64,000 bases of DNA from Aquilaria yunnanensis (Eukaryota; Streptophyta; Magnoliopsida; Malvales; Thymelaeaceae): contig CM077600.1 in NCBI GenBank assembly GCA_039654915.1, positions 44,748,492 to 44,812,491 on the forward strand, given 5' to 3'. The notes under the pieces were generated by a model that saw only the letters and a program-made list of their open reading frames with translations, was not told the origin of the DNA and ran no database searches. Position numbers and translations under genes: made by a program. Shown piece after piece: positions 10,402-21,217 of the stretch (positions are counted from its first letter, which is position 1; each line of letters opens with the position of its first letter).

Positions 10402-12165
10402 TGTATTTTATATATGTAAAGTTGAAATTACGGTGCACAATATGCGTGCTTGAAGGCCAAAAAGTTTAAGTATTAAATTAAAACACTCTCCTTCCCACCA
10501 ATATTACTCTATTTGATTTTTCACGGAGACTAAGACATTGCAAAAAGGTTTTATTGTATATTATTTTCACAAATAAAAAAAAATTAAAAAAATGGATATT
10601 AAACTAATACTTTTAAGGATAATATAGTAAAATAAGTTATTAAATATGAAAATGTTGTAAAAAATTACGACGGCTTAAAAAAGAAAGTGGAGTAATATTT
10701 ATGAAATAAAGGGGATATACTGATTTCAAAAAGGGTAATTTAGGCTGAAAAAAGAGTCATTTTAAATTAATATGATATTAAATTTTCTACAGGAATCAAT
10801 CAAGTTGTTATTTAATACTTCTTAGAGCACATGTTAGACAAATCCTTAAAAAATGACACTCCTACTCCTTTTCATAAGTCGCGCAGAATTAAAAGTTTAC
10901 ATAATGTCTGAGAACTGAGCTAAGATACAAAATTAAAGTGTCATCTTCGCTACTCTCTATATTCTACTTTCATTGTTTCACTTTTCCTTTTAGGATGTCT
11001 CAAGCCATTGTTCCATTTCTTAAATGGGAATCTTTCATTTTGCTTATTCTCTTTTAGTTGCTGAATTTTGTAAAGGACAAACTTGGAAAACCAAAAAAAA
11101 CACACACACACACACACGTGCACAAAAAGACAAAATTACTTTCCTAAACAGCTAAACTTTATGCAAGAATATTGAGAAGGACAAACTTGAAGGAAAAAAA
11201 CACAGAGAAAAGACAACTAATTTATACATGCACAAAACAGTCAACTTTGTGCAGTTTGAAATAGCTGAGAGAGTATAATTCACACATGCACGAATTTAAT
11301 ATTTTAACCAATAGTAAATGGCAATTATTATATTTTGGGTAGAAATTTACTACTAATGCATGCACTTGTCACGTCCACCTTGCTTGTCATATATGAATCG
11401 AAGCCAATATGGGTTCGGTAATAAAACCAGCTAAAGGCACCTCTTTAGAAAAAAAACAAAAACAAAAGAAAAGTCAAATGACAGTCTGAATTTAGAATCA
11501 TTGTTACTCTCTTATATATAAAAATAAAAAATAAAAAGCTCCACTAATACATTTTCTATGAATTTACAAACTCTGTCTGTCCCGAGTTATTTATACCATT
11601 TTAATTTTTTTTAATTGATTTTAACTTAATTTATTTATGTTAATATTTAATAAAAAAATTTAAGAAATTAATAGTTAGAAACCACAAGACTTATAGTTTT
11701 TTAATATAATTTTTTCAGAAAATTATTAAATATTAATATAAATAAATTTAAGATAAACTTAAGTCAAAAAATTGACACCGTACAAAGATTTTTAACTTTT
11801 AGCAAACTTTTATAATTTTTATAAAGTCTATTAAAATAAAAGAATGTGTCTCTTCTACCTTAAGAAGAATAAAAGAATGTGCCTATCTTAAGAGAAACAA
11901 AAAATGAGTGAGTCGCTTTTCCGTATCAACAATTAAAATCGTAAAAGTCCTATACTAGCACATAAAATTTTATACATTTTTCTCATTTAAGCTGTGAACA
12001 TTTTTGTTACTCTCTTCTCTTCAAACATATGAAAAAAATTAAGTAGCTAATTTGTCACAAGATAAAAGCAAAAAAATCTTTTACTGTAAGAATATCTCAT
12101 TTATCTTCATATTTCTTTGAAGCAAGTCACCGAAAGGCATGAATATAAATACTAATTTTGAGTTA
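10402..12165. repeat. Tandem duplication, copy A (uninterrupted)
   Basis: About 1.76 kb of AT-rich non-coding DNA. Its successive parts match, in order and orientation, 12450-13468, 15646-16096 and 19256-19615. Shared landmarks include TGCGTGCTTGAAGGCCAAAA, the ACACAC run near 11100, ACCAGCTAAAGGCACC and TGAGTGAGTC. No coding frame is shared by both copies, so the duplicated segment is probably non-coding or a decayed element. Confidence 0.85.
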
Positions 12166-12449
12166 ATTAACAAGGGAGAGATAAAAAGAGAGATAAAAGG
12201 CAAGCCCTTATTTTCCTTCTTCTTTCTCTTCTTTGTCATTGATCGATGCCTAGGAAAAGAGCCAAAATGGGCTTTGATTCTGACCCAAAAGCAGAAATTG
12301 ATCTCAAATTAAGACGAATAGTTAAATCCGGTATATGATGATCGAAAATTTTTCGGACCTTTCCATTTTCTCTCATTTTCCTCCAATTTCGCTTCTTGGT
12401 ACTTCTTCGAAAATTTGTACTCTTCAGCTCCAGCAAATTAAGAACAAGC
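12166..12449. other. Spacer between the two duplicated copies
   Basis: AT-rich DNA without a supported gene. A short minus-strand open frame across it runs into the duplicated repeat and shows no recognisable domain. Confidence 0.5.
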
Positions 12450-13468
12450 CCCCTATATTTTATATGTGTAAAGTTGAAATTACGGCCCACAATGTGCGTG
12501 CTTGAAGGCCAAAAAGTCTAAGTATTAAATTAAAACTCTCTTCTTCCTATCAATATTACTCTACTAGGTTTTTCAAGGAGATTAAGAGTTTAAGACAATG
12601 CAAAAAGCTTGTATGCTATTTCCATTTTTTTTTTATAATTTTTTTCACATAAATCAAGAAAATTAAAACAAATTGACATTAAATTAATAATTTTAAGGAT
12701 AATATAGTAAAGTAGGTTATTAAATATAAAAATATTGTAAAAAATTATGACGGCTTAAAAAAGAAAGTCGAGCAAGATTTGTGAAATAGAAGAAATACAC
12801 TTATTTTGAAAGGGTAATTTAGGTAGAAAAAGGAGTCAATTTTAATCAATATGATCTTAAATTTTCAACAAGAATCAATCTAGTTGTTATTTAATACTTG
12901 TTAGAGCACATGTTAGACAAATCCTTAAAACATGATACTCCTATTTCTCTTCATAAGTCACACAAAACATATGTGGGAGTCAGACATTAATTAGGCACAG
13001 AATTAAAATTTTACATAATGTCTGAAAACTGAACCTGAGATACAAAATTAAAGTGTCATCTTTGCTACTCTCTATATTCTACTTTCATTGTTTCACTATT
13101 CCTTTTAGGATGTCTAAAGCCATTGTTCCATTTCTTAAATGGAAATCTTTCATTTTGCCTGTTCTCTTTTAGTTGTTGAATTTTGTAAAGGACAAACTTG
13201 GAAAGCCAAAAAAAAAAAAACTCACACACGTGCACAGAAAGACAAAATTACTTTCCAAAACAGCTAAACTTTATGCAAGAATATTGAAAAAGACAAACTT
13301 GAAGGAAAAAACACACAAAAAAAGGCAACTAATTTATACATGCACAAAAAAGTCAAATTTTGTGCAGCTTGAAATAGGAGAGAAAGTATAATTTACACAT
13401 GCACAATTGTGAATTTAATATTTTATCCAATAGTAAATGGCAATTATTATATTTTGGGTAGAAATTAT
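12450..13468. repeat. Tandem duplication, copy B part 1
   Basis: Matches 10402 to about 11345 of copy A with small indels, up to the wording TTTTGGGTAGAAATT, where alignment breaks off abruptly. The continuation of copy A resumes at 15646. Confidence 0.85.
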
Positions 13469-15645
13469 ATTATAGTACATTCTAAAAGAGAAAGAAGTTT
13501 TAATGTTCATCAACAATAACTTCTGTCCTTTTTTTATTTTTTTGCTTCTTCCAATTTATGGTCAAACCTCTCTTTTGGTACCCAAATAATACATGTCTCC
13601 CATAATGCTCCTCCACTTTCACCTGTTGTCAACAGCTAGAAGATACACCATTTGCTGACAGTGATATGATTGTCATATCATAAAAATTGGGGAATCTTAC
13701 TAGCCAAAATAAACATTATAAAGACCAAAGTGTATTTTGTCCCTTTTTTATTTTTTTTGCCTTTCCTGCAAAATGGTCAAATCTCTCCTTTAGTTCCTAA
13801 ATATAACATTTCTACCATAATGGTCCCCAACTTTCATGATCTGTCGTAAACTTTTTTCTCCCTATTACTAATCAGAATTTTTGTATATACCAGAAGTCAA
13901 ATGTTTTTAAGGAGAAGGGAATAGGACTATCTGGATCCTTAGTCACAGGTGTGGTAGGCTTTTAAATACCTGACATAAGCTTTTAGGAAAATAAAAATTT
14001 TGAAGGCATATTTAAATTTAAGATAATAAAACCTTTAATGAAAGTGAAATACATGCTTATATTAACCATATTAAATACCAAAAGCTTTTTATTTTTCATG
14101 GTTTGACTAAGAGTTTTAATTATATAGGTTTGATTCAAAGTTTGAATTAATTGAAGCAAATGCATATTTTCATAATGTGTCAATGCTTTAAATAGGTTTG
14201 ATTTAAAGTTTTGGTTAGTTGAAATAAGTGAACAATCTGTATTATGCATGAGTGCATAATTCTTAAAAGGTTTTATTTTATCACTAATATATTAGTGAGT
14301 GAAAATCTGGAAAACCTATGCATATATATTATACAATGTTATTCTACACTATGAATACCAAAAACTTTTTTTCTCTTAATTATTTTATTAAATTGATTAA
14401 TAGAATTACTTTAATCATTTTTCATTTGTTATCATTAATGCCCTTTTGACACTATATAAACACATTTTCAGTTGACTAATCTATGTGCTTATAATTATTT
14501 ATACTTAGATTCTACTTAATATTAAGATAAGTTTTATTTTTTTACATTATTCCATCAATGACTTATTTTGATTATATTACAGCTAATATTGATATAAAAT
14601 GTACCCATGCAATGCGTTGGTCCCATATACCTCGCTTGTTTCTAAAAGTTGTGGGGTCTTCATTGTTCATCATTGAAGATGAACAGTTTTTTTCCCTTTT
14701 TTTTTTCCACCCTTTTCAAACATAATTGACCATTCTTTAAGTTCGATTCCCTTTTCACAAAGTACTTGTATTTTTTAGGACTCATTTTGCATTTTCTCTA
14801 GTTTTACATTTTCTGGTTAAATGTCAATTAAATCCCTAAGCTTCAACTCTTTTCGATGTTAGTCCATATGTTCCATCTATCTTTTATTTTTTGTCCCTAT
14901 ATTTAATAAATATTTAGCTAGATTCTTTCGATTCATTCTCTTAGTCCCCAAACTTTTCATTGTTTTTAAGTACTATATTCTAAAGTAAGACATTGATTGT
15001 CATAATTTTTTTATTTTTGTGTTAATATATTTATTTACATTCATTAAATCAATTCTTAAGCCTTTAATAACTAATGTTTTTTCATTTTTTTGTCTTGGTT
15101 TGAACTATTTTTTGTTTCTTTTCTTTAATTTTATTTTTTAAAATAAAACTTTAATCATTATAATTTGCTGGATATGGTTCTTATTGATTCGGCTTTAATT
15201 AATTTTTTTATTTTTATCTTTATTAATTTAATGGTTAAATTATAAATTTATTAACATAAATTAAGCACAATTTAGTGTTTCAATTATATTATTTTGTTAT
15301 TCATGATTGCATTTTGCAGTATAAATTGTTCTCTATGGTTTAATAGAATAATTTGGTCAATAATTGCTAAAATTGAAAATAAATTTATCATTGATATTAA
15401 AAATTAGCATTTAAGTCGATAAAAGTGAAAAAAATTTAGTGAATTATTTTTAATAACAAAAATTATACATTATTTCAAAAAATATATAATATTATGTTTC
15501 TATTTACTTAATTTTAATTATTATTAAAACTAGTTTAACTTTAATTAATTTCTCTTAAATTTTTTAATTATTTATTTTTAAAATCTTTTATAATAAATTT
15601 ATTAAAAAAATATTCGCTACACTGTGGAGGTCAACAAGCCTCGTT
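13469..15645. mobile_element. Insertion 1 splitting duplication copy B (unclassified, about 2.18 kb)
   Basis: Very AT-rich DNA absent from copy A at the matching point (near 11346). It has no intact ORF and no clear TIR or LTR. Two internal segments (about 13510-13620 and 13720-13860) resemble each other, both with T-rich tracts followed by ATGGTCAAA-CTCTC-TTT and TAATGvTCC-like wording. A small hairpin TTCATCATTGAAGATGAA lies near 14665. Only a possible 2-3 bp (TT) target repeat is visible, so the class cannot be assigned. Confidence 0.6.
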
Positions 15646-16096
15646 TACTACTAATGCATGCATCTGTCACGTCCAACTTGCTTGTCAATGTTGTCATATG
15701 TTAGTTGGAGCCAATCTGGCTTCGGTACTAAAACCAGCTAAAGGCACCGCTTTAGGGAAAAAGAAAAAACAAAAAGAAAACCAAAAGAAAGTCAAATGAC
15801 AGTCTGAATTTAGAATCATACTTACTCTCTTATATGCCAAAAAAAACAAGTCTAATACATTTTCTATGAATTTGCAGACTCTCACTACCCCGAGTTATTT
15901 GTACCATTTTAATTTTTTGAATTGAATTTAACTTAAGTTATTTATATTAATATTTACTAAAAAATTTCAGAAATTAACAATTAGAAACCACAAGACTCAT
16001 AGTTTTTTAAATATGATTTTTTAAAAATTATTAAATATTAATACAAATAAATTTAAGATAAACTTAAGTCGAAAAACTAAAACCATACAAAGATCT
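15646..16096. repeat. Tandem duplication, copy B part 2
   Basis: Matches about 11346-11790 of copy A, starting TACTACTAATGCATGCA and ending ATACAAAGAT. The next part of the copy appears only after 19255. Confidence 0.85.
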
Positions 16097-16479
16097 TGGA
16101 ATGGAGTTGGTGGTAATATTTAAGGATATTAATTTTGGTATAGGTTATTTTCTTTTAATTTCCTTATCTATATTGCACATATATATTTTTTAAAATAAAT
16201 ATTGATTTAAACTATAAATTTAAAAAAGAATTGACCAATTTTAATGAGTTATCAAGTATATAGCTCTGGAATTGTGCCATGTTAGGGGATGCAGGGCTAT
16301 ACATAACCACATTGAGTCCACCTTGTATATAGTGGCGTCAACAGCTTTGATATCATTATATGTGTTTAACGTTTAAAGTCACATGAAAAATACATGTTAA
16401 CATTCATTTTGTTAGATGAAACTTTTGAAAATGGTGTTCATTCTTTATTAACGAAACATGAGATTCAGTACTAAGTAAG

Positions 16480-17081
16480 GTGTTAAATACCATTGCCACT
16501 AGGTATACCGTACCTTGAATTTTTAAAATATACTTTATGATATACCACGCCGCATACCATTACCATTTTCATAAAAAATTAAATATTAAAATATTATTTT
16601 AGGATGATATAATTGTTTAATAATTTATTTTTATACATTTTATATGTATTCTAATTTTTCTCATCAAAATTTATCAAATATAAATAAAATATATATGATA
16701 GAAGATATACAGTTGGGGTATCATGCACTAAAAATCCAATAGGGATCTTCAAGCTGCTACAATCTATTAAATTTTTATATTAATTTAGAAAATTAAAAAA
16801 AATAAATTTTTATTTTATGATATGTGTATATTTATATTTTAATAGTTTATATATTTATGATTTTTTTATTTAAAATGAAAAAAATAGCTACAAAAAATAA
16901 AATACCGTGGTACGTACCATGTAACATTTGCGGTATACCAACATTTTTTGACAAAATAAATACAAAAAGTATGCAAAATACCGCGGTTTACCACATGGTA
17001 AAATTACAAAATGTGAAAACATTTGTACCATGTACTCGTGGTAAACGTCATACTGCACGATATACCACAGTATTTAATACT
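16480..17081. repeat. Fold-back or MULE-type MITE candidate
   Basis: The left end (GTGTTAAATACCATTGCC) and the reverse complement of the right end (GTATTAAATACTGTGGTA) are related. The interior has several self-complementary GGTAYGTACCATG and TACCGCGGT motifs. It has no ORF of substance. It resembles in style the element at 45321-45884. Confidence 0.4.
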
Positions 17082-17132
17082 ATGGTACTAAGAGATTAAC
17101 TTTTAGGTAGTAGTGTATCCAGATATATTATA

Positions 17133-19174
17133 TACCCTCCATCCCAAAAGTTTTGCTTCATTTTCCTTTTAGGGATGTCCCAAAACTTTGCACTATTTCC
17201 ATTTTTAGTAAACTTTATTCATTCAAAAAACAAGTATGCCCTTGTTACCCAAACTAGAATTGGACTCTAAACACTCTCACCTTTCAGCTTCCTTTCGATC
17301 GGCCATGGTAGCCACCACATCGACGCCTCCTTATCCCAACGTGAATTGAGGTTAGCGAATCGATGACGTGAAAGAAGACAAACGCGAATCAACGCTGCGA
17401 TCGAGGATGGCACGAATGAAGATGGACGTGAATCGATGCTGCAATCGAGGACGATGCAAATCAACGCCGATGAATTGACGACGTGAATGAAGACAGACAC
17501 AAATCGACTCCGGTGAATTGATGACACAAATGAGGACAATGCGAACGAGGATAGTGAATCGATTTAGCGATCGAGGAGACGAATTGAGGACGATGAACCG
17601 ATTCTAGGATCAGACTAGAAACGATGAAGGATAAGGGGCAAAATCAAAAAACACGTGAGAAACAGTAAAATGCCTAAAACTACGTGAAAACTCAATTGGA
17701 GCAATGTTGTGAGTTTTCCAACCCTAACCCACAAACGCACAGGATGTGTGTAGATAAGATGAATGAGTATCGTTCCTACGATGATTGATTTATATTGTTT
17801 GCTAATTACCACAACCTTAAGACTCACTTTAGCTAAACAAACAACAATTAATGATTTACTCACTATGAAAATAACTAAGTTTGCAACACTACTTAAATTA
17901 CTACTAAATAAGAACAACAAACACAATGCAAATTAGAGGTTTTCTAGTGAATTAACAAAACACACTTCCTATAGTTTTCACTATTTGACTTGGTTAGCTA
18001 GTGAATTAAGGCTGGATTAAGGCTAATAATTTGGTTTTTTCTACTTGTTGATGAAGTTAACTAATTGGGCTCTTACTCTCCCAAGTGAAAGAGGCATTAC
18101 AAGTTCAATTTAACTTCACTTAGTGTCCTAGACTAGTCTCCTAACAAGCCCATGGCCACTACACTCTTATCCTAATTCTAATTCCTTTTAATCTTTTCCA
18201 AGAGTTTAAAAGAAATCTAAGGTGCAATTGACTAAGGTCCTTAATCAATCAATACAATAACAAGCTCAAAGAGAAGAGTAAACAAGCAATGGAGGAAAAC
18301 CAAAGTCAAATAGTTATTAATCTAACCAACATAACCAATTCAAGTAGCTACAACCATAGAAAGTGTAGAGAAAACTACTTCATAATCAAACTAAACATAA
18401 ACTTGAAAATACATAAAAGAGCATCCATGTCTAAATACAAGATAAAAAAAAGGAAGGAAGGAACCCAATAAACTCTAGATGCTTGATTCCTCAAGGCTTC
18501 TATAAGTCTTTAAGTTCTCCAAACTTTATCCAAGCAAGAATCCACAAGTGCTCCAAAGGAAGATGAAGAAATGCAAGAAATGGTGATAAAAAACCTAAGT
18601 TTAATATGAGAAGATGAAGATCAAGAGTCCTCTTCTTTTGCTAGGTTCTAGGTTTTTTTATCCTTAGAGGTGTCCCTTTCACTCACCAAACCATTTGAAT
18701 AAAAATCCTTGATCAATAGCAAGCTTGAGCTCAAATTTAAGGTAGGGGATTACTTTCCCGGGTGCCTGGCGCCTAAGCCTCAAAAGGGGGTGCTCTGGTG
18801 CCTAGACCCCAAAAGGGGGTACTTGGGTGCCTAGGCCTCCAGGCTCGCAAGTGCCTGGAGCTTAGGCCTCCAAGGTGCATTTTTCAGGCAGCAGGCTTTT
18901 GAACTGTTGCGCCTAGGCCTCACTCCTGGGGCCTAAGCATCACAGTTATAAATTCCCTTGACTTTTGCATGCCCGTTTTTCGTTTCGCTCGCTCTGGTGT
19001 CATTCCAATGCTACGGTCCACTTCTCCAACCTACAAAATGAAGGATCAAAACAAGAATCAGCAAAAAAATTTGAGTGGTAGAGTAGGAAATGGTAGTCAA
19101 AGTTGACAAAAAGTTAACATGTTTGACCACAAAATTTACATTTATCGAGCAAAATAAACGGGACGGAAAGAATA
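17133..19174. mobile_element. Stowaway/mariner-like element interrupted by an LTR
   Basis: The left end TA-CCCTCCATCCCAAAAG and the right end GGGACGGAAAGAA-TA form imperfect inverted repeats sharing TCCRTCCC and TTTTGCT, bounded by TA as expected for Tc1/mariner target sites. Without the inner LTR the element would be about 680 bp. The left arm carries a purine-rich, loosely repeated stretch (17340-17630) with units like GACGTGAATGAAGAC. No transposase is visible. Confidence 0.6.
17705..19060 (-). repeat. Probable solo LTR (about 1.36 kb) of a gypsy-type element
   Basis: Starts TGTTGTGAG and ends AAGAATCA on the plus strand, with GCAA on both sides as a short target duplication. The segment near 17735-17790 (GAGTATCGTTCCTACGA) resembles the U5 region of gypsy LTRs read on the minus strand, like the phrase GGGTATCGTCCCAAGAG in the Athila LTR at 8990. 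The U3 side (18755-18950) holds GC-rich repeats built on TGCCTAGGCCTC and GCGCCTAGGCCTC. No gag or pol flanks it, which suggests loss by LTR-LTR recombination. Confidence 0.5.
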
Positions 19175-19255
19175 TGTGGTTTATCGACCTTTTTTTCAGA
19201 AAAAAAAAAAAAGAAATGTTAACCAAATATATATAATTAAATAATTTGATATACT

Positions 19256-19615
19256 CTTTAACTTTTAGCAAACTTTTATAATTTTCATAAAGTTTTATTA
19301 GAATGAAAGAATGTATCTGTTCTACCTTGAGAAGAATAAAAGAATGTGCCTATCTTACCTTAAGAAAAACAAAAAATGAGTGAGTCACTTCTCTATATCA
19401 ACAATTAAAATCGTAAACCCATGAACTTTTATTCATTTTCTCATTTAAGCTTTGAACGTTTTTCTCACTCTCTTTTCTCTTCAAACATATGGAAAAAAAA
19501 TTAAGTAGCTAATTTGCCGCAAGGTAAAAAGAATAAAATCTTTTACTATAAGAGTATCTCATTTATCTTCATATTTCTTTGAAGCAAATCACCAAAAGAC
19601 AAGAATATAAATGCT
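19256..19615. repeat. Tandem duplication, copy B part 3
   Basis: Matches about 11791-12150 of copy A, from TTAACTTTTAGCAAAC to AAGAATATAAATGCTAA, and completes the second copy. Confidence 0.85.
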
Positions 19616-19722
19616 AAATTAGTATATTTTTCATATTTTCATCACAAAAATATCTTTAATTATCTGAATGTATAAGTTTTATTATAGAGTATTATCGTTT
19701 AATATTTGTTATATATAAGAAT

Positions 19723-20179
19723 GGAAAGTTACAATTACCCCCATGAGATTTACCTTAACCTACAGTTTATTCCCTTTATTTTTTAAAACTTACACTTTGC
19801 TTCTAGTTTTTTTGTACTGTCTGATAACAACTTCCGAAACTATAATTTTAATTATATGATAATAATTTTTCAGTAATTTTGGTATTTCTAATATTTTTTT
19901 ATATATTTACTAGATGTTTTAAATTATCAATTTTTTTTTGTAAATGCATTTTTTTTCCTGTAAATGCATATCAGTGTTTTTCAAAGGTTGGTTAATTGTG
20001 AAAAAAATATCAAAAATTTTAAAATTACTAAAATATAGTTATTAGATAGTTTAATTTAGGATTTCAAAAGTTGTTGACGGACACTATAAATGAAGTAAGA
20101 GGTAAAGTGTATGTTTTTTAAAATAAAGAGGGCAAAGAGTAGTTTAGATCAAATCATAGGGGGTTTTGTAATTTACCCT
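19723..20179. repeat. MITE-like repeat, copy 1 of a two-copy family
   Basis: About 457 bp, AT-rich, no ORF. The left end (GGAAAGTTACAATTACCCCC) and the reverse complement of the right end (GGGTAAATTACAAAACCCCC) form imperfect long terminal inverted repeats. The whole unit aligns with 54175-54627. It ends about 290 bp before the RING gene transcript region. Confidence 0.75.
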
Positions 20180-20469
20180 GTATAACCTCTAATTGTGAAA
20201 ATTCTGATTGCTTTCAGTGAAACATAACTTTATCGCGCAGGGCATTGACGAGGGTAGCACGTGAAACGGACCCATGTAGGTTATCAAACGGGCCCAAACG
20301 GGCAACTGGGCAAGAAAGAGTAAAGAAAGAGAATTAAGAAAAGGTGATCAAACGGGGCCTTGGTCTATTATTTGAAAAACCTTCTAATGGGCCAGACGGC
20401 CCAGAACATTGACCGAAGCATTAACTAGCTAGCAGTGATGTAAACAAAAGATAACAAACGAAAGAGACG
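20180..20469. promoter_or_regulatory. Upstream region of the RING E3 ligase gene
   Basis: Between the MITE and the CT-rich leader. It contains ACGTG (near 20259) and several GGCCCA/TGGGCC motifs (20269-20405), which are frequent in promoters of plant housekeeping genes. No clear TATA box was found. Confidence 0.4.
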
Positions 20470-21217
20470 CGTACTGTACCTGATTATCTCTCCTCCCCGC
20501 TTCCTCCAGTCTCTCTCTCTCCACCTTGGTCTTGGTGCTTGTGCTTTGCTTGCGGACTTAAAAAATCTCCCTCTGTCTGTCATTAGGCTTCCTTCCTCTC
20601 GCTCTTTCCCCTCTCTTGATAATGATCAAGAAAATCATGTATTAGCAGGTCAACTCTGAGCCAGCCAGCCAAGCAGCTAGCGCCCTAGGCCTCCTCTTCT
20701 GTGTCGATCGCTGGCTAGCTGGAGCTTTGACTTTCTCGATTGATCTCTACTTACGCGCCTTCGGATCAGGTCTCCCTTTCTCCTTTATGTCTTCCCTCTC
20801 CTCAAGGTTCCATTTTTCGGTTTTATGTCTGTTGATTTTCTCCAGTTTCTGTCCTTTCCAAGCCACCAACTTGGTGACCCAAAACTAGGTTTTTTTTTAA
20901 ATTTAGGGTTCGTAGATTCAGCTAGGATTGAGATTTCAGATCTAGGATTTTGTTTTCTTTTCCTTGTCAAGGTAGGGTTTCCGTTTCTGGGTAAATCAAA
21001 TTCTGTTTGATTTGCACTGCCTAGCTCCGAATTACTGTATGATTTGTTTTATTTGATCCATTAAAATCAGGGATATAGTTTTCTTTATCAGTTGAATTAG
21101 GTGCTTTACCCCGGAGGTTTCCACTGAAGAATGTCTTGAGGCAGATTTATCTGGCCTGTCCAGCTACTCAGAGGGGGAAGAACTTTTGTAGGGTCTTAGA
21201 TTCTGTTTAACTTTTTT
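20470..21217 (+). other. 5' untranslated region of the RING gene, probably with an intron
   Basis: CT-rich DNA (CTCTCTCTCTCC near 20513) typical of plant leaders. A good donor context CAG-GTCTCC at 20770 and T-rich DNA after it suggest an intron in the leader; candidate acceptors include GGCAG near 21144. Exact limits are uncertain. A short open frame in the leader is probably intronic. Confidence 0.45.

Larger units (their letters stand above)
16097..19255. mobile_element. Insertion 2 splitting duplication copy B (composite, about 3.16 kb)
   Basis: DNA missing from copy A at about 11790. It is composite: a fold-back element (16480-17081), a mariner-like element (17133-19174) and, inside the latter, a probable solo LTR (17705-19060). 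The 16097-16479 part is AT-rich with nothing recognisable. Confidence 0.65.

Noticed and set aside
13173..13391. Lys-rich frame of 72 codons in duplicated copy B
   Set aside because: The equivalent place in copy A does not keep the frame, and the sequence is A-rich with no domain.
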